Source of the DNA: Betaproteobacteria bacterium
Lineage (GTDB): Bacteria; Pseudomonadota; Gammaproteobacteria; Burkholderiales; Eutrophovitaceae
NCBI GenBank assembly: GCA_020354125.1
Contig: CP070643.1
Span: 2,048,451 to 2,112,450, forward strand
Direction: 5' to 3'
DNA: 64,000 bases
Shown: one piece after another, positions 34,153-42,700 of the stretch
Layout: each line of letters begins with the position of its first letter
Numbering within the stretch: position 1 is the first letter of the stretch
The notes under the pieces: model-generated
Database searches by the model: none
What the model was told of the DNA's origin: nothing
The model's input: the letters and a program-made list of their open reading frames with translations, nothing else
Made by a program: the position numbers and the translations under genes

Positions 34153-34767
34153 TCAGGCCCTAATCCACGACTCCGAAAACGCCAGAAAAGCGGTACTGGA
34201 GTCGCTTCTGCCAGCGAACTTGCGCGGGACCGCTTTGCCATCGACAGGCTTGCCATTGACGCGGGCCGAGACGTCGCGGGCGTCAAAAAACAGCGAAACC
34301 ATGCGGTGCTTGCCGGTGGCAGCGTCTGCCGGCTTGAGATCTACGAGGAACGGCTCGCTCAAGTTGCTCCACTGAAGCTGAACCTGGCCGATTGCGGATC
34401 GAAACCATTCACTGTGGTAGGTACGTCCGTCCCCGCCAGACGTGAAGTCCCAACCCGGCTGATAGCGCAGGGATGCCAATCCCCTGGCTTCCCGGAAAGC
34501 ACCGAATTTCGAAACGAAACCTGCCGCAAGATATTCAGCAAGTGGCTCGTTGTCCGTAAGACATACGTTCGGTTGGTCCGTTTTCTTTCCATCACCGTGC
34601 GGATCAAGAAGCATGAATGCCGCATGACCGCGCCCATGCGGAGAAGTAACCACTCTGAAAAAACTGATGAGAGTGATAAACGGACCAGTCTCCGCTGCCT
34701 TGAGATACATGCCGGGATTCTCACCGGACCAGTCGACTGTGCCGGACCTTGCGCTATCTTGATTCAT
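34153..34767 (-). CDS. Hypothetical protein, 204 residues
   Basis: No family recognised. Soluble, without signal peptide (MNQDSARSGTVDWSGENPGM). It has aromatic-rich stretches (YQPGWDFTSGGDGRTYHSEW near residue 100) and a likely beta-rich fold. The frame is uninterrupted and a GGAGGAG ribosome site precedes the ATG. It lies 85 bases before the PhyH gene on the same strand and may be co-transcribed. Confidence 0.65.
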   Translation of the reverse strand: MNQDSARSGTVDWSGENPGMYLKAAETGPFITLISFFRVVTSPHGRGHAAFMLLDPHGDGKKTDQPNVCLTDNEPLAEYLAAGFVSKFGAFREARGLASLRYQPGWDFTSGGDGRTYHSEWFRSAIGQVQLQWSNLSEPFLVDLKPADAATGKHRMVSLFFDARDVSARVNGKPVDGKAVPRKFAGRSDSSTAFLAFSESWIRA

Positions 34768-34849
34768 TGTCTCCTCCTGTCTTCTCGTGCCGCCGCGTCG
34801 TACGGCGCTACACCACGGCCGGGCTGTGCATGCGACCGCGCGCCCGACG

Positions 34850-35545
34850 TCACATATGCTTGCGGCGCAACACCTTCAACGTCTCGGAATGAAACTCTCG
34901 ATGATATAGAACGCCAATGACGAGGGTAGTCACGAGCATGAACGCCCAGGGATTCAGGAACCAGGTCAATGCCGCCAGCGCGAAATAGTAGGCCCGCAAT
35001 CCGTAGTTGAACGTGTTCGACGCCGCACTCGCCAGTTTTGCCGAGCGCACTACGTATTCTTCAAGGCTCTCGGGATCTTCATCCGGGTCCGGCGCTGCAC
35101 CAACCAGCACCGAACAGAAAGTATGCTGCCGCAGCGACCAGGTAAATTTGAAGAACGCATAGACGAATATTGTCAACAACAGGAAGATCTTGTATTCCCA
35201 CATGACTATCTGCGTCTCTGCAAAAAACGGCAGGTCGGAAATAATCGCCATGGCTCGATCCGAGGTGCCGAGCAAGGCAAACAAGGCACCCAGAATCAGC
35301 AGCGTTGTCGAGGCAAAGAACGCCGCCGTATTTGACAGGTTGGTGAGTATGGTGGCATCGACAATACGAAGTTCCCTGCCAATCAAGCCGTGCCACCAGT
35401 CCTGGCGGTACTGGCCCATCGCACCCATCAGGCTCGGTTTGCCACCGCGTGCAGCCCAAGCAGCATACCGTTGATAGCCGAACCAGCCAAACAGAAACCA
35501 AGCGAATGCAACGCTGTCGAGGACGGTGAAAGGCAGGTCACTCAT
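34850..35545 (-). CDS. DUF599 family membrane protein
   Basis: 231 residues with about four membrane spans: an N-terminal one near residues 8-25, then TLLILGALFALLG near residue 82, FLLLTIFVYAFFKF near residue 120 and a C-terminal pair. It has the DUF599 pattern RELRIVDATILTNL and SNTFNYGLRAYYFALAAL. The role is unknown. Its ATG overlaps the stop of the FIST gene by four bases, so the two are translationally coupled. Confidence 0.8.
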   Translation of the reverse strand: MSDLPFTVLDSVAFAWFLFGWFGYQRYAAWAARGGKPSLMGAMGQYRQDWWHGLIGRELRIVDATILTNLSNTAAFFASTTLLILGALFALLGTSDRAMAIISDLPFFAETQIVMWEYKIFLLLTIFVYAFFKFTWSLRQHTFCSVLVGAAPDPDEDPESLEEYVVRSAKLASAASNTFNYGLRAYYFALAALTWFLNPWAFMLVTTLVIGVLYHREFHSETLKVLRRKHM

Positions 35546-36672
35546 ATGAACAGCGTCAACACCCCGGTGTACGCGTAAACACGGTTATGGGAGATCTCGC
35601 CATTGCCGAAAAACCCGACCAGCGGCACGTCACCGAGGCTTTCCTGAATCATGGTCAGCTCTTCAGAACGTTCGCCAAACAGATTTGCGCCCCGGCCGAT
35701 GCACGAATAGTAGACAGCGCCGCGCGGCTGGCGGTACAGCCCACTCTTGATACTCTCGAGCATGCGCTGCATGTCTTCGGTAGCGGACGTGTCGTCGCGC
35801 CGGCAGAACATGATCTTGCTTCCTTCACGGGCAGTGTCGCCAATAGCAACGAGTTTGTTGGTCGGATCGATGCCAACCAGATTGCGCACCAGATAATCAT
35901 CGTCGTCCGACGCACGGGCACTCAACCCCGCGAACAAGGTTCCCCCTAGTTGCTCAATATCCCGCCACATCGATTCGCCGATGTCTTCGCGAAATACATC
36001 GAGCGCCGCACGACCATCGAGCGTTACCAACACATTCTGCTGCACGCCGGTGATTGCGTGGCGTGGTCCGATAGGAGAACAGCCTTGGGTCAGGCGCGTC
36101 GATACGACGACCTGATCGGAGAACATGACACCGGAAATGCCGCCCTTGGTGACGACATCAGCAATCTGTACGTACTCGTTTCTCGAGCTACTCAAGCCAC
36201 CAGTAAGAAATCCACTCTCGAGCGCCCCGGCAAGGTCGTCGACTAGTCGATCCAGATTTGCCGTTCGCGGATCAGCGTGAACCACGGCGAAGTTAGCCGG
36301 CACGCCCTCGAAATGCATCGGTATTCGCTCGAGGTCTTGCGGGGAGCGCAGACCGGAGAACACCTGAAAACTGCCTGGCTCGAAATTACACAACATAATG
36401 GACATCGCAGGCCGGTCGTAATACTCGCGTCCGGTAGCGCACACGCCCATACCAACCGTGCCGATCCAGTGATAGACGCCGGTATTGACGCGCAAGTAAT
36501 CGAGAATGTCGCGCACCTCTGACGCAATGCTGTCTGTGATGTAGACAAAGCCGAGATTGGTTCCTTCGGACACAGGCCCCAACTGAGTAAGGCATTCGCG
36601 CGCCGCGTCGCGCCAATTGGGCGAGGCTGCGCATCCGTATGCGAATGATTGCGATTTGTCGGCGTCGGACAC
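35542..36672 (-). CDS. FIST sensory domain protein
   Basis: About 376 residues if started at GTG 36672 (the frame is open to 36819 but the extra part lacks family character; the true start is uncertain). It has FIST-N followed by FIST-C: VYITDSIASEVRDILDYL, HADPRTANLDRLVDDLAGAL, GGLSSSR, then LVGIDPTNKLVAIGD and SCIGRGANLFGERSEE with GFFGNGEISHN near the end. FIST domains are thought to bind small ligands such as amino acids and occur in signalling proteins. Here no output domain is attached, so the coupled DUF599 protein could be the partner. Confidence 0.8.
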   Translation of the reverse strand: MSDADKSQSFAYGCAASPNWRDAARECLTQLGPVSEGTNLGFVYITDSIASEVRDILDYLRVNTGVYHWIGTVGMGVCATGREYYDRPAMSIMLCNFEPGSFQVFSGLRSPQDLERIPMHFEGVPANFAVVHADPRTANLDRLVDDLAGALESGFLTGGLSSSRNEYVQIADVVTKGGISGVMFSDQVVVSTRLTQGCSPIGPRHAITGVQQNVLVTLDGRAALDVFREDIGESMWRDIEQLGGTLFAGLSARASDDDDYLVRNLVGIDPTNKLVAIGDTAREGSKIMFCRRDDTSATEDMQRMLESIKSGLYRQPRGAVYYSCIGRGANLFGERSEELTMIQESLGDVPLVGFFGNGEISHNRVYAYTGVLTLFI

Positions 36673-36881
36673 GGTGCAGCGGGTATCGGGATGGTGTTGT
36701 CTTCCTCTGTAGTTTACCGCGTGTGCATGAGGCCCGTCAGTGTCATTCACCCCAGCGGACGGAGCGATTTCCCAACATTCCGGGCCGTGGCCGGACCGCC
36801 AAAAGCGCCTGGCTGACATGGCCGCGGAGTCAGAACGCGGATATAATTTATTGTTTTCATTGATCGCCGGAGGGCCAGCCA

Positions 36882-37688
36882 GTGACTGCCCCAGCCACCG
36901 TTGCCAAGACCGACGCGCCGCCCCTGTTGCGCAAGGATACGAGCGGTATTGCTACGCTCACACTCAATCGCCCTGACAGCTACAACGCGCTTTCCGAAGA
37001 GTTGCTCGCTGCCTTGCAGACGACGCTGGAAGCGATCGAGGAGGACAGCTCGGTCCGCGTGGTCGTCATCGCTGCCAACGGGCCGGCATTTTGTGCCGGG
37101 CATGATCTGAAGCAGATGCGCGCCAATCCGCGCAAGGAATACTACGACAGCCTTTTCGCGATGTGCAGCCGCTTCATGATGACGGCAACACGCATACCGC
37201 AACCCGTTATTGCGCGCGTGCATGGACTGGCAACAGCGGCCGGCTGCCAACTGGTTGCCACGTGTGACCTGGCAGTCGCTGCCGAGGGCGCAAAGTTTGC
37301 CACCTCGGGCATCAACTATGGTCTGTTCTGCTCGACGCCGTCAGTTGCACTGTCGCGCAACGTGTCAAGAAAGCGGGCTGCGGAGATGTTGTTCACCGGC
37401 GAATTCATCGACGCAGCGACCGCAAAGGAATATGGATTGATCAACCGCGTCGTCGCTCTGGACAAGCTCGACGATGAAATCAATGCAATGGCTGCATCGA
37501 TCATTCGAAAATCGGCAGTCGCGGTAGCGACCGGCAAGCGCATGTTCTACAAACAGATCGAAATGGGAATGGCCGATGCCTATGATTACGCCGCCGAAGT
37601 AATGGCGTGCAACATGATGGCTGCGGACGCCGGAGAAGGAATTGACGCTTTCATACAGAAGCGCACGCCAGAGTGGAAACACCGCTGA
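36882..37688 (+). CDS. Enoyl-CoA hydratase/isomerase family protein
   Basis: 268 residues starting at GTG with GGAGG upstream. The crotonase fold is clear: LNRPDSYNALSEELLAAL, the oxyanion segment NGPAFCAGHDLKQM, and HGLATAAGCQLVATCDLAVA. The position of the first catalytic Glu in hydratases is Ala here (ATAAGCQL), so its reaction may be other than simple hydration. The CoA ester is unknown. It ends in a good terminator. Confidence 0.85.
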   Translation: MTAPATVAKTDAPPLLRKDTSGIATLTLNRPDSYNALSEELLAALQTTLEAIEEDSSVRVVVIAANGPAFCAGHDLKQMRANPRKEYYDSLFAMCSRFMMTATRIPQPVIARVHGLATAAGCQLVATCDLAVAAEGAKFATSGINYGLFCSTPSVALSRNVSRKRAAEMLFTGEFIDAATAKEYGLINRVVALDKLDDEINAMAASIIRKSAVAVATGKRMFYKQIEMGMADAYDYAAEVMACNMMAADAGEGIDAFIQKRTPEWKHR

Positions 37689-37721
37689 TCGCACGTCGAA
37701 CGATTTCAAGTATGCAGCAGA

Positions 37722-37750
37722 TGGCCTCGTCGAAGCGAGGCCATTTTTTT
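37722..37750 (+). terminator. Rho-independent terminator after the enoyl-CoA hydratase gene
   Basis: Stem TGGCCTCG / CGAGGCCA around TCGAAG, followed by seven T. It ends the hydratase transcript and shows that the frame open across it into the next gene is not translated from the upstream ATG. Confidence 0.92.
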
Positions 37751-37804
37751 GGCTGCGTTCTTGTTGAAGCGATCGGGTGCAAATTGGCTCGAAGCAGGCT
37801 TGAT

Positions 37805-38401
37805 TTGCGGTGGAAACAGCAGGCGGTAATCTGGCGGGCACTCGGCGTGCTGTTATGTTTTGCACTGACAGCATGTGGCTCAATTTCTCAGGTCAGCGCG
37901 GAGCCCGACTTGTGGGACCGGTTGGCAGACGGTGGTTACATTTTGCTGATGCCGCATACGAGTGCCCCGTTAGCGCAGGCGATCCCGCCCGAACTCGCAA
38001 CCGAACAATGCGCCAAGCGGGATCACCTATCGGATCAGGGCCGATCCGAAGCGCAGCAGCTGGCAGAGAAATTCCGCAAGCATGCGGTTTCGGTCGGTCG
38101 TGTTCTGACCAGCCACGACTGCCGCTGCATCGAGACCGCTGCCATCGTGTTTGGGGAAGCCGAGCCGTGGAGTGTGATCGACGATGTGCGCAACGACGAC
38201 GCGGCGATGGCCCGGGACAAGAGCGTCGCATTGCGCGAAGCAATCAGCCGCTGGGCATCTAGCGAAAACCTGGCGTTGATATTACATCAGGGCAATATTG
38301 AAGCCGCACTCGGCGTGAACACCGTGCCAGCACAAGTACTCATTATTGAGCCGCTCGGCGACAACGGCTTCCGCTTGCTCGGACGCATGTCTGCGGACTG
38401 A
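37805..38401 (+). CDS. Histidine phosphatase-like lipoprotein with altered active site
   Basis: About 198 residues if started at TTG 37805 after an AGCAGG site; an ATG at 37673 is excluded by the terminator within the frame. The leader ends in lipobox LTAC, so the protein is probably a periplasmic lipoprotein. It follows the histidine phosphatase pattern (LADGGYILLMPHTSAP, then LSDQGRSEAQQLAE, SHDCRCIETA and ILHQGN). The first-motif Arg of RHG is Pro (MPH), although the His is kept. Activity may be lost or altered. Start and function are both moderately certain. Confidence 0.65.
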   Translation: MRWKQQAVIWRALGVLLCFALTACGSISQVSAEPDLWDRLADGGYILLMPHTSAPLAQAIPPELATEQCAKRDHLSDQGRSEAQQLAEKFRKHAVSVGRVLTSHDCRCIETAAIVFGEAEPWSVIDDVRNDDAAMARDKSVALREAISRWASSENLALILHQGNIEAALGVNTVPAQVLIIEPLGDNGFRLLGRMSAD

Positions 38402-38425
38402 TAACATTTAAGCCACAGCAGCCTG

Positions 38426-38980
38426 CTAAGCCGTGGAAGCGTCGGATCTAACTTCGCGATGTCCGCGCCGCCACGCAACGAAGTACAGCGCCGCGGAAAG
38501 TAACACGGTGACAAACAAGAGCGCATACAGCCACGTCATGAACCGGCCAAGATCAAACAGTCCGGCCGCCTGAGCGATTGCCAAGGTCAAGGTAGAAAAA
38601 GCGAGTGCGGCATGCGCTTTGCCGACGCGATTCGGCGGTAACCAGCCTTCCTTCAGGCTCGGATCGGTGAAACCTACGCCGAGCATGAGCGCATCGCGCG
38701 CGATCAGCGGGATAGCCAACCAAAGCGGTAACAAGCCATTCCAGGCGAGCACGAAGGCACAGGTCATGATCACCATCTTGTCCGCCACCGGATCGAGCAG
38801 GGCACCTGCGATCGAGGTCGCATTGAAACGGCGAGCAATGAAACCATCCAGCCCGTCGGACAGGCCCACGGCAAGGAACAGCCAGAACGCCTGGATATAC
38901 AGGCCAGTCGCCAGCAATACGGCCACCACCGGAACCATCAGTAGGCGACCAAGCGTGATGATATTGGGAACCCAGGACAT
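38426..38980 (-). CDS. pgsA: CDP-alcohol phosphatidyltransferase, PgsA-like
   Basis: 184 residues with several membrane spans. The CDP-alcohol transferase motif DG-x2-AR-x8-G-x3-D-x3-D is complete in SDGLDGFIARR and GALLDPVADK (near residues 42-69). The length fits CDP-diacylglycerol-glycerol-3-phosphate 3-phosphatidyltransferase, the committed step to phosphatidylglycerol, but another CDP-alcohol head group is not excluded. The ending DASTA is rich in small residues. It lies downstream of htpG on the same strand with a 450-base gap. Confidence 0.75.
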   Translation of the reverse strand: MSWVPNIITLGRLLMVPVVAVLLATGLYIQAFWLFLAVGLSDGLDGFIARRFNATSIAGALLDPVADKMVIMTCAFVLAWNGLLPLWLAIPLIARDALMLGVGFTDPSLKEGWLPPNRVGKAHAALAFSTLTLAIAQAAGLFDLGRFMTWLYALLFVTVLLSAALYFVAWRRGHREVRSDASTA

Positions 38981-39405
38981 AGTGTTCCTCTCCGTAATCG
39001 GCAGGCCTTTGTCCGCCTTTCAGCGCAGCCTAGCGAGCGGTAACGATGCGAGGCGTGCCTCGCTCTGCTGCGTCAACGGCTCAAGGGTCACAGATGATCA
39101 AGACCTTAGCTTTGGACGCTGCACGAATCAAGCCTTACAGGCTGTTGAAACACTACTGCGCGACCTTGATCCGGGCTTGCGCCTGTTTTGATTTGAACCG
39201 TTGCTCCCCCACCTTCGGTGACCCAACCCGGCGATCGGAGCCGCCGGGCGCTCCGAGCGGGCGTGACAGTGTCACGCCAATTCCGCTCTCGCCCTCATGT
39301 ATTTCTCACATAGACTCCGGTTGCTGCGCACTGCTTCGATCAATACGGTGCGCGCCCGGCTGAAGGCCGCTCGCTACGTTTTTCATCAGCCTGTGAGCGT
39401 GCTGA
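38981..39405. other. Noncoding stretch between htpG and pgsA, with an inverted repeat
   Basis: About 425 bases with no convincing gene. A perfect inverted repeat GGCGTGACA-G-TGTCACGCC lies at 39260-39278, operator-like in size, roughly 280 bases upstream of pgsA. No T tract follows it on either strand, so it is not an intrinsic terminator. Confidence 0.6.
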
Positions 39406-39452
39406 TTCATTTCTCAGCGGTTTCGCGCCAGTTCATTTCTCAGCGGTTCCGC
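39406..39452. repeat. 21-bp duplication of the 3' end of htpG
   Basis: TTCATTTCTCAGCGGTTYCGC occurs at 39406-39426 and again at 39432-39452. The second copy encodes the last residues and stop of HtpG on the minus strand, and the first lies just beyond it. The copies differ by one base. Confidence 0.88.
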
Positions 39453-41349
39453 TGAGTGCCATCATCAAGCCGTTGAGGCGTTTGACAAATGACGCTGGGT
39501 CATCGAGATTGCCGCCATCGGCCAGCGTCGCCTGATCAAACAGCAGCGAGCTCCAGTCGGCAAAGCGCTTGTCATCAGTCTCGCTTTCGAGTCTCTGCAC
39601 GATCGGATGGCGCGTGTTGATTTCGAGGATGGGGACGCTGGATGGAACCTGTTGCCCCGCCGCTTTGAGCATTCGTTCCAGGTTCATACTCATCGCCTGC
39701 TCGTCAGCAACCAGACAGGAAGGGGAATCCGTCAATCGCAGCGTTACCCTGACCTCCTTGACCTTCTCTCCAAGCGCTTTCTGGATACGCTCGGTCAGTT
39801 CCTTGTGTTCGCTGGCTTCCTTTTCCTGTTCCTGTTTTTCCTCGTCACCGAGTTTGCCGAGATCAAGTGCGCCTTTCGCCACGGACACAAGTTGCTTTCC
39901 GTCGAACTCGGCAAGATTGGAAACCACCCACTCATCGACACGATCGGACAGCAGGAGTACTTCGAGCCCCTTGGCACGGAAGATCTCCAGATGCGGGCTT
40001 GATTTCGCAGCGGCATGCGTGTCAGCCGTGACGTAGTAGATCTTGTCCTGGCCGTCCTTCATACGCCCAACGTACTGCTCCAATGAAACCGTTTGATCTT
40101 CGGAGTCGTCGTGCGACGAGGAAAAGCGCAGCAGCTTGGCGATGCGCTCCTTGTTGGCAAAATCCTCTCCGATGCCTTCTTTGAGAACGCGGCCGAATTC
40201 CTTCCAGAAAGTCGCAAACTTGTCTGCCTGGTTCTTCGCAAGGTCCTCCACCAGACCCAGAACCCGATTGACACAACCCTTGCGAATCGTTTCCACATCC
40301 TTTGACTCTTGCAGAATCTCGCGTGATACGTTCAAAGGAAGATCATTGGAGTCGACCACACCGCGCACAAAACGAAGATAGGCCGGAAGTAGTTGCTCCG
40401 CATCGTCCATGATGAAAACACGTCGCACGTACAACTTGATACCGTGCCGGTGTTCTCGGTCCCACAAGTCAAACGGCGCCCGCCCCGGCAAGTAGAGCAG
40501 CTGCGTGTATTCGCTGAGTCCCTCTACCTTCGAGTGTGTCCAGGCCAGAGGGGGTTCAAAGTCATGAGCAACGTGCTTGTAAAACTCCTGGTATTGCTCC
40601 TCAGAGATCTCGCTCTTGGATCGCGCCCAAAGCGCCGACGCTTGATTGATCTGCTCGTCTTCGTCCTTGACGACCATCTTGCTTTGATCCGCGTCCCATT
40701 CTTCCTTCTTCATGAGAATGGGCAAATTGATGTGGTCCGAGTAGCGGTGCACGATGGAACGCAGACGCATCCCTTCCAACAGGTCGTCCTCGCCTTCACG
40801 CAGATGCAGTATCACGTCGGTACCGCGATCTTCCTTGGCAACCGTTTCAATCGTGTAGTTACCTTCGCCGGACGATTCCCACTTGACTCCGTGCTCGGCG
40901 CCGAGGCCGGCACGCCGCGTGATCAGCGTGACCTTGTCGGAGACAATAAACGAGGAATAGAACCCGACGCCGAACTGACCAATCAGATGCGCGTCGGCCG
41001 CCTTGTCGCCAGTGAGCCGGTCGAGAAATTCGCGGGTCCCCGATTTGGCAATGGTGCCGATATTGTCAACCACCTCCTGGCGCGACATGCCGATACCATT
41101 GTCGGAAATGGTGATGGTGCGGGCGTCACGATCTACCGAGATGCGTATCCTGAGATCGGGATCCGACTCGAATAATGCCGGATCGGTCAACGCCTCGAAT
41201 CGCAGCTTGTCGCAGGCGTCAGAGCCATTGGAGATGAGCTCACGCAGGAAAATCTCCTTGTTGCTGTACAAGGAGTGAACCATCAGTTTTAGTAGTTGAC
41301 TGACCTCGGTCTCAAAACCGAGCGTTTCTTTTGTGCTTGTTTCTGCCAT
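39433..41349 (-). CDS. htpG: Molecular chaperone HtpG (Hsp90)
   Basis: 638 residues from the ATG at 41349 ([20 protein letters not shown]); the frame open upstream to 41436 is not used. The GHKL ATPase motifs are [23 protein letters not shown] and [10 protein letters not shown]. The middle-domain catalytic Arg lies in LNVSREILQ. The dimerisation domain is at the C-terminus. It is an ATP-dependent cytosolic chaperone induced by heat and other stress. It is divergent from a sorbosone-dehydrogenase-like gene. The stop region has been duplicated. Confidence 0.96.
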   Translation of the reverse strand: MAETSTKETLGFETEVSQLLKLMVHSLYSNKEIFLRELISNGSDACDKLRFEALTDPALFESDPDLRIRISVDRDARTITISDNGIGMSRQEVVDNIGTIAKSGTREFLDRLTGDKAADAHLIGQFGVGFYSSFIVSDKVTLITRRAGLGAEHGVKWESSGEGNYTIETVAKEDRGTDVILHLREGEDDLLEGMRLRSIVHRYSDHINLPILMKKEEWDADQSKMVVKDEDEQINQASALWARSKSEISEEQYQEFYKHVAHDFEPPLAWTHSKVEGLSEYTQLLYLPGRAPFDLWDREHRHGIKLYVRRVFIMDDAEQLLPAYLRFVRGVVDSNDLPLNVSREILQESKDVETIRKGCVNRVLGLVEDLAKNQADKFATFWKEFGRVLKEGIGEDFANKERIAKLLRFSSSHDDSEDQTVSLEQYVGRMKDGQDKIYYVTADTHAAAKSSPHLEIFRAKGLEVLLLSDRVDEWVVSNLAEFDGKQLVSVAKGALDLGKLGDEEKQEQEKEASEHKELTERIQKALGEKVKEVRVTLRLTDSPSCLVADEQAMSMNLERMLKAAGQQVPSSVPILEINTRHPIVQRLESETDDKRFADWSSLLFDQATLADGGNLDDPASFVKRLNGLMMALSGTAEK

Positions 41350-41563
41350 GGCCGGTAAGGTACTCCCTTGAGGTTGGTTAGCGCCAGCAAACGTGGTGGA
41401 ATTGGGGTTTGGCCGGCCCAATTTCAAGGCCCGCAAGGGAACCTCGAATGTATAGCGGGGTCTTCTCTGAAGTTCCGCGCTCGATCGCAGCCCGGCAGCC
41501 GGATTGGCGCCAGTTTATTGCAGTCAAGATATCAACATATTGTTGTTTAAAGGGAGAAGTTGG

Positions 41564-42658
41564 ATGCTTCGTTACTTACTGGCTATTGCGTCGATGTGGG
41601 CAACTGCCGTCGCCGTAGCCGAGCCGCAACTGGAAAAACTGCGTCTGCCGCCAGGATTTACCATTGAAGTGTTTGCTGACGGCGTGCGCGATGCGCGGTC
41701 ACTGGCGCTGGGGGATAAGGGAACCGTGTTCGTCGGCACCCGGGCACGAGGCGCAGTTTATGCGCTGGTGGATTCCGATAACGACGGAAAGTCGGACAAG
41801 ATGTACACCATTGCCAAAGGCCTGAACTCGCCAAACGGTGTCGCGTTTCGCAACGGCTCGCTCTATGTCGCCGAAATCAACCGCATCATCCGCTATGACG
41901 GCATCGAAGAGCGCCTGGACGACCCGCCCGAGCCAGTCACGGTGAGCGAGGCATTCCCGAACGACCGTCACCACGGCTGGAAATTCATCGCTTTTGGGCC
42001 AGACGGCAAACTGTATGTACCGGTTGGCGCACCATGCAACATCTGCGCGCCTGATGCCGACCGTTATGCCGTTATCATGCGCATCGATGCTGATGGCAGT
42101 AATCTGGAAACGTTTGCCCGCGGCATCCGTAACTCGGTTGGCTTTGACTGGCATCCACAAACCAAGCAGTTGTGGTTCAACGATCACGGGCGTGACTGGA
42201 TGGGCGATGACATGCCATCAGACGAACTCAACCACGCTTCGAAAGCCGGACTGCATTTCGGCTATCCGTATTGCCATCAGGGCGACACTGCGGACCCCGA
42301 GTACGGCGGCACGAGGGAATGCAGGGAGTTCGTTCCACCGGCACTGAACCAAGGCGGGCATGTCGCGCCGAATGGTCTGCGTTTCTACACCGGCGCCATG
42401 TTCCCCGAGGCGTACCGCAACCGCATCTTCATCGCCCAACATGGCTCGTGGAACCGCTCCAAGAAAAATGGCTATCGTGTTGTTAGTGTTGAGGTCAAGG
42501 AAGGAAAGGTCACCAAATACGAGAGTTTCGTCGAAGGCTGGGTGGAGAACGAAGTGACCTTGGGACGACCGGTGGATATCCTGGTGATGCCAGACGGAGC
42601 ATTGCTGGTTTCGGACGACTTTCTCGGTGTGGTGTACCGGATCAGCTACCGCGGCTGA
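41564..42658 (+). CDS. Exported PQQ-dependent sugar dehydrogenase-like protein (sorbosone dehydrogenase family)
   Basis: 364 residues from the ATG at 41564 with AGGGAGAAG before it and a signal peptide (MLRYLLAIASMWATAVAVA). The six-bladed beta-propeller pattern is clear: LPPGFTIEVFADGVRDARSL, FGPDGKLYVPVGAPCNIC, FARGIRNSVGFDWHP, FNDHGRDWMGDDMPSDELN and FIAQHGSWNRS. The family includes L-sorbosone dehydrogenase and soluble aldose dehydrogenases that use PQQ in the periplasm; whether PQQ is bound here is not known. Convergent with the Aas-like gene. Confidence 0.82.
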   Translation: MLRYLLAIASMWATAVAVAEPQLEKLRLPPGFTIEVFADGVRDARSLALGDKGTVFVGTRARGAVYALVDSDNDGKSDKMYTIAKGLNSPNGVAFRNGSLYVAEINRIIRYDGIEERLDDPPEPVTVSEAFPNDRHHGWKFIAFGPDGKLYVPVGAPCNICAPDADRYAVIMRIDADGSNLETFARGIRNSVGFDWHPQTKQLWFNDHGRDWMGDDMPSDELNHASKAGLHFGYPYCHQGDTADPEYGGTRECREFVPPALNQGGHVAPNGLRFYTGAMFPEAYRNRIFIAQHGSWNRSKKNGYRVVSVEVKEGKVTKYESFVEGWVENEVTLGRPVDILVMPDGALLVSDDFLGVVYRISYRG

Positions 42659-42700
42659 CCCGCGCCACGCCACAACTGACCAAGAGCGTACGTATCAAGA

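Noticed and set aside
37673..37804. Histidine phosphatase-like protein starting at 37673
   Set aside because: That start lies in the enoyl-CoA hydratase gene and the frame would cross a strong terminator at 37722-37750; the hydrophobic leader begins further on.
38981..39405. A tRNA or other RNA gene in the htpG-pgsA gap
   Set aside because: Looked for acceptor and T-arm patterns on both strands and found none.
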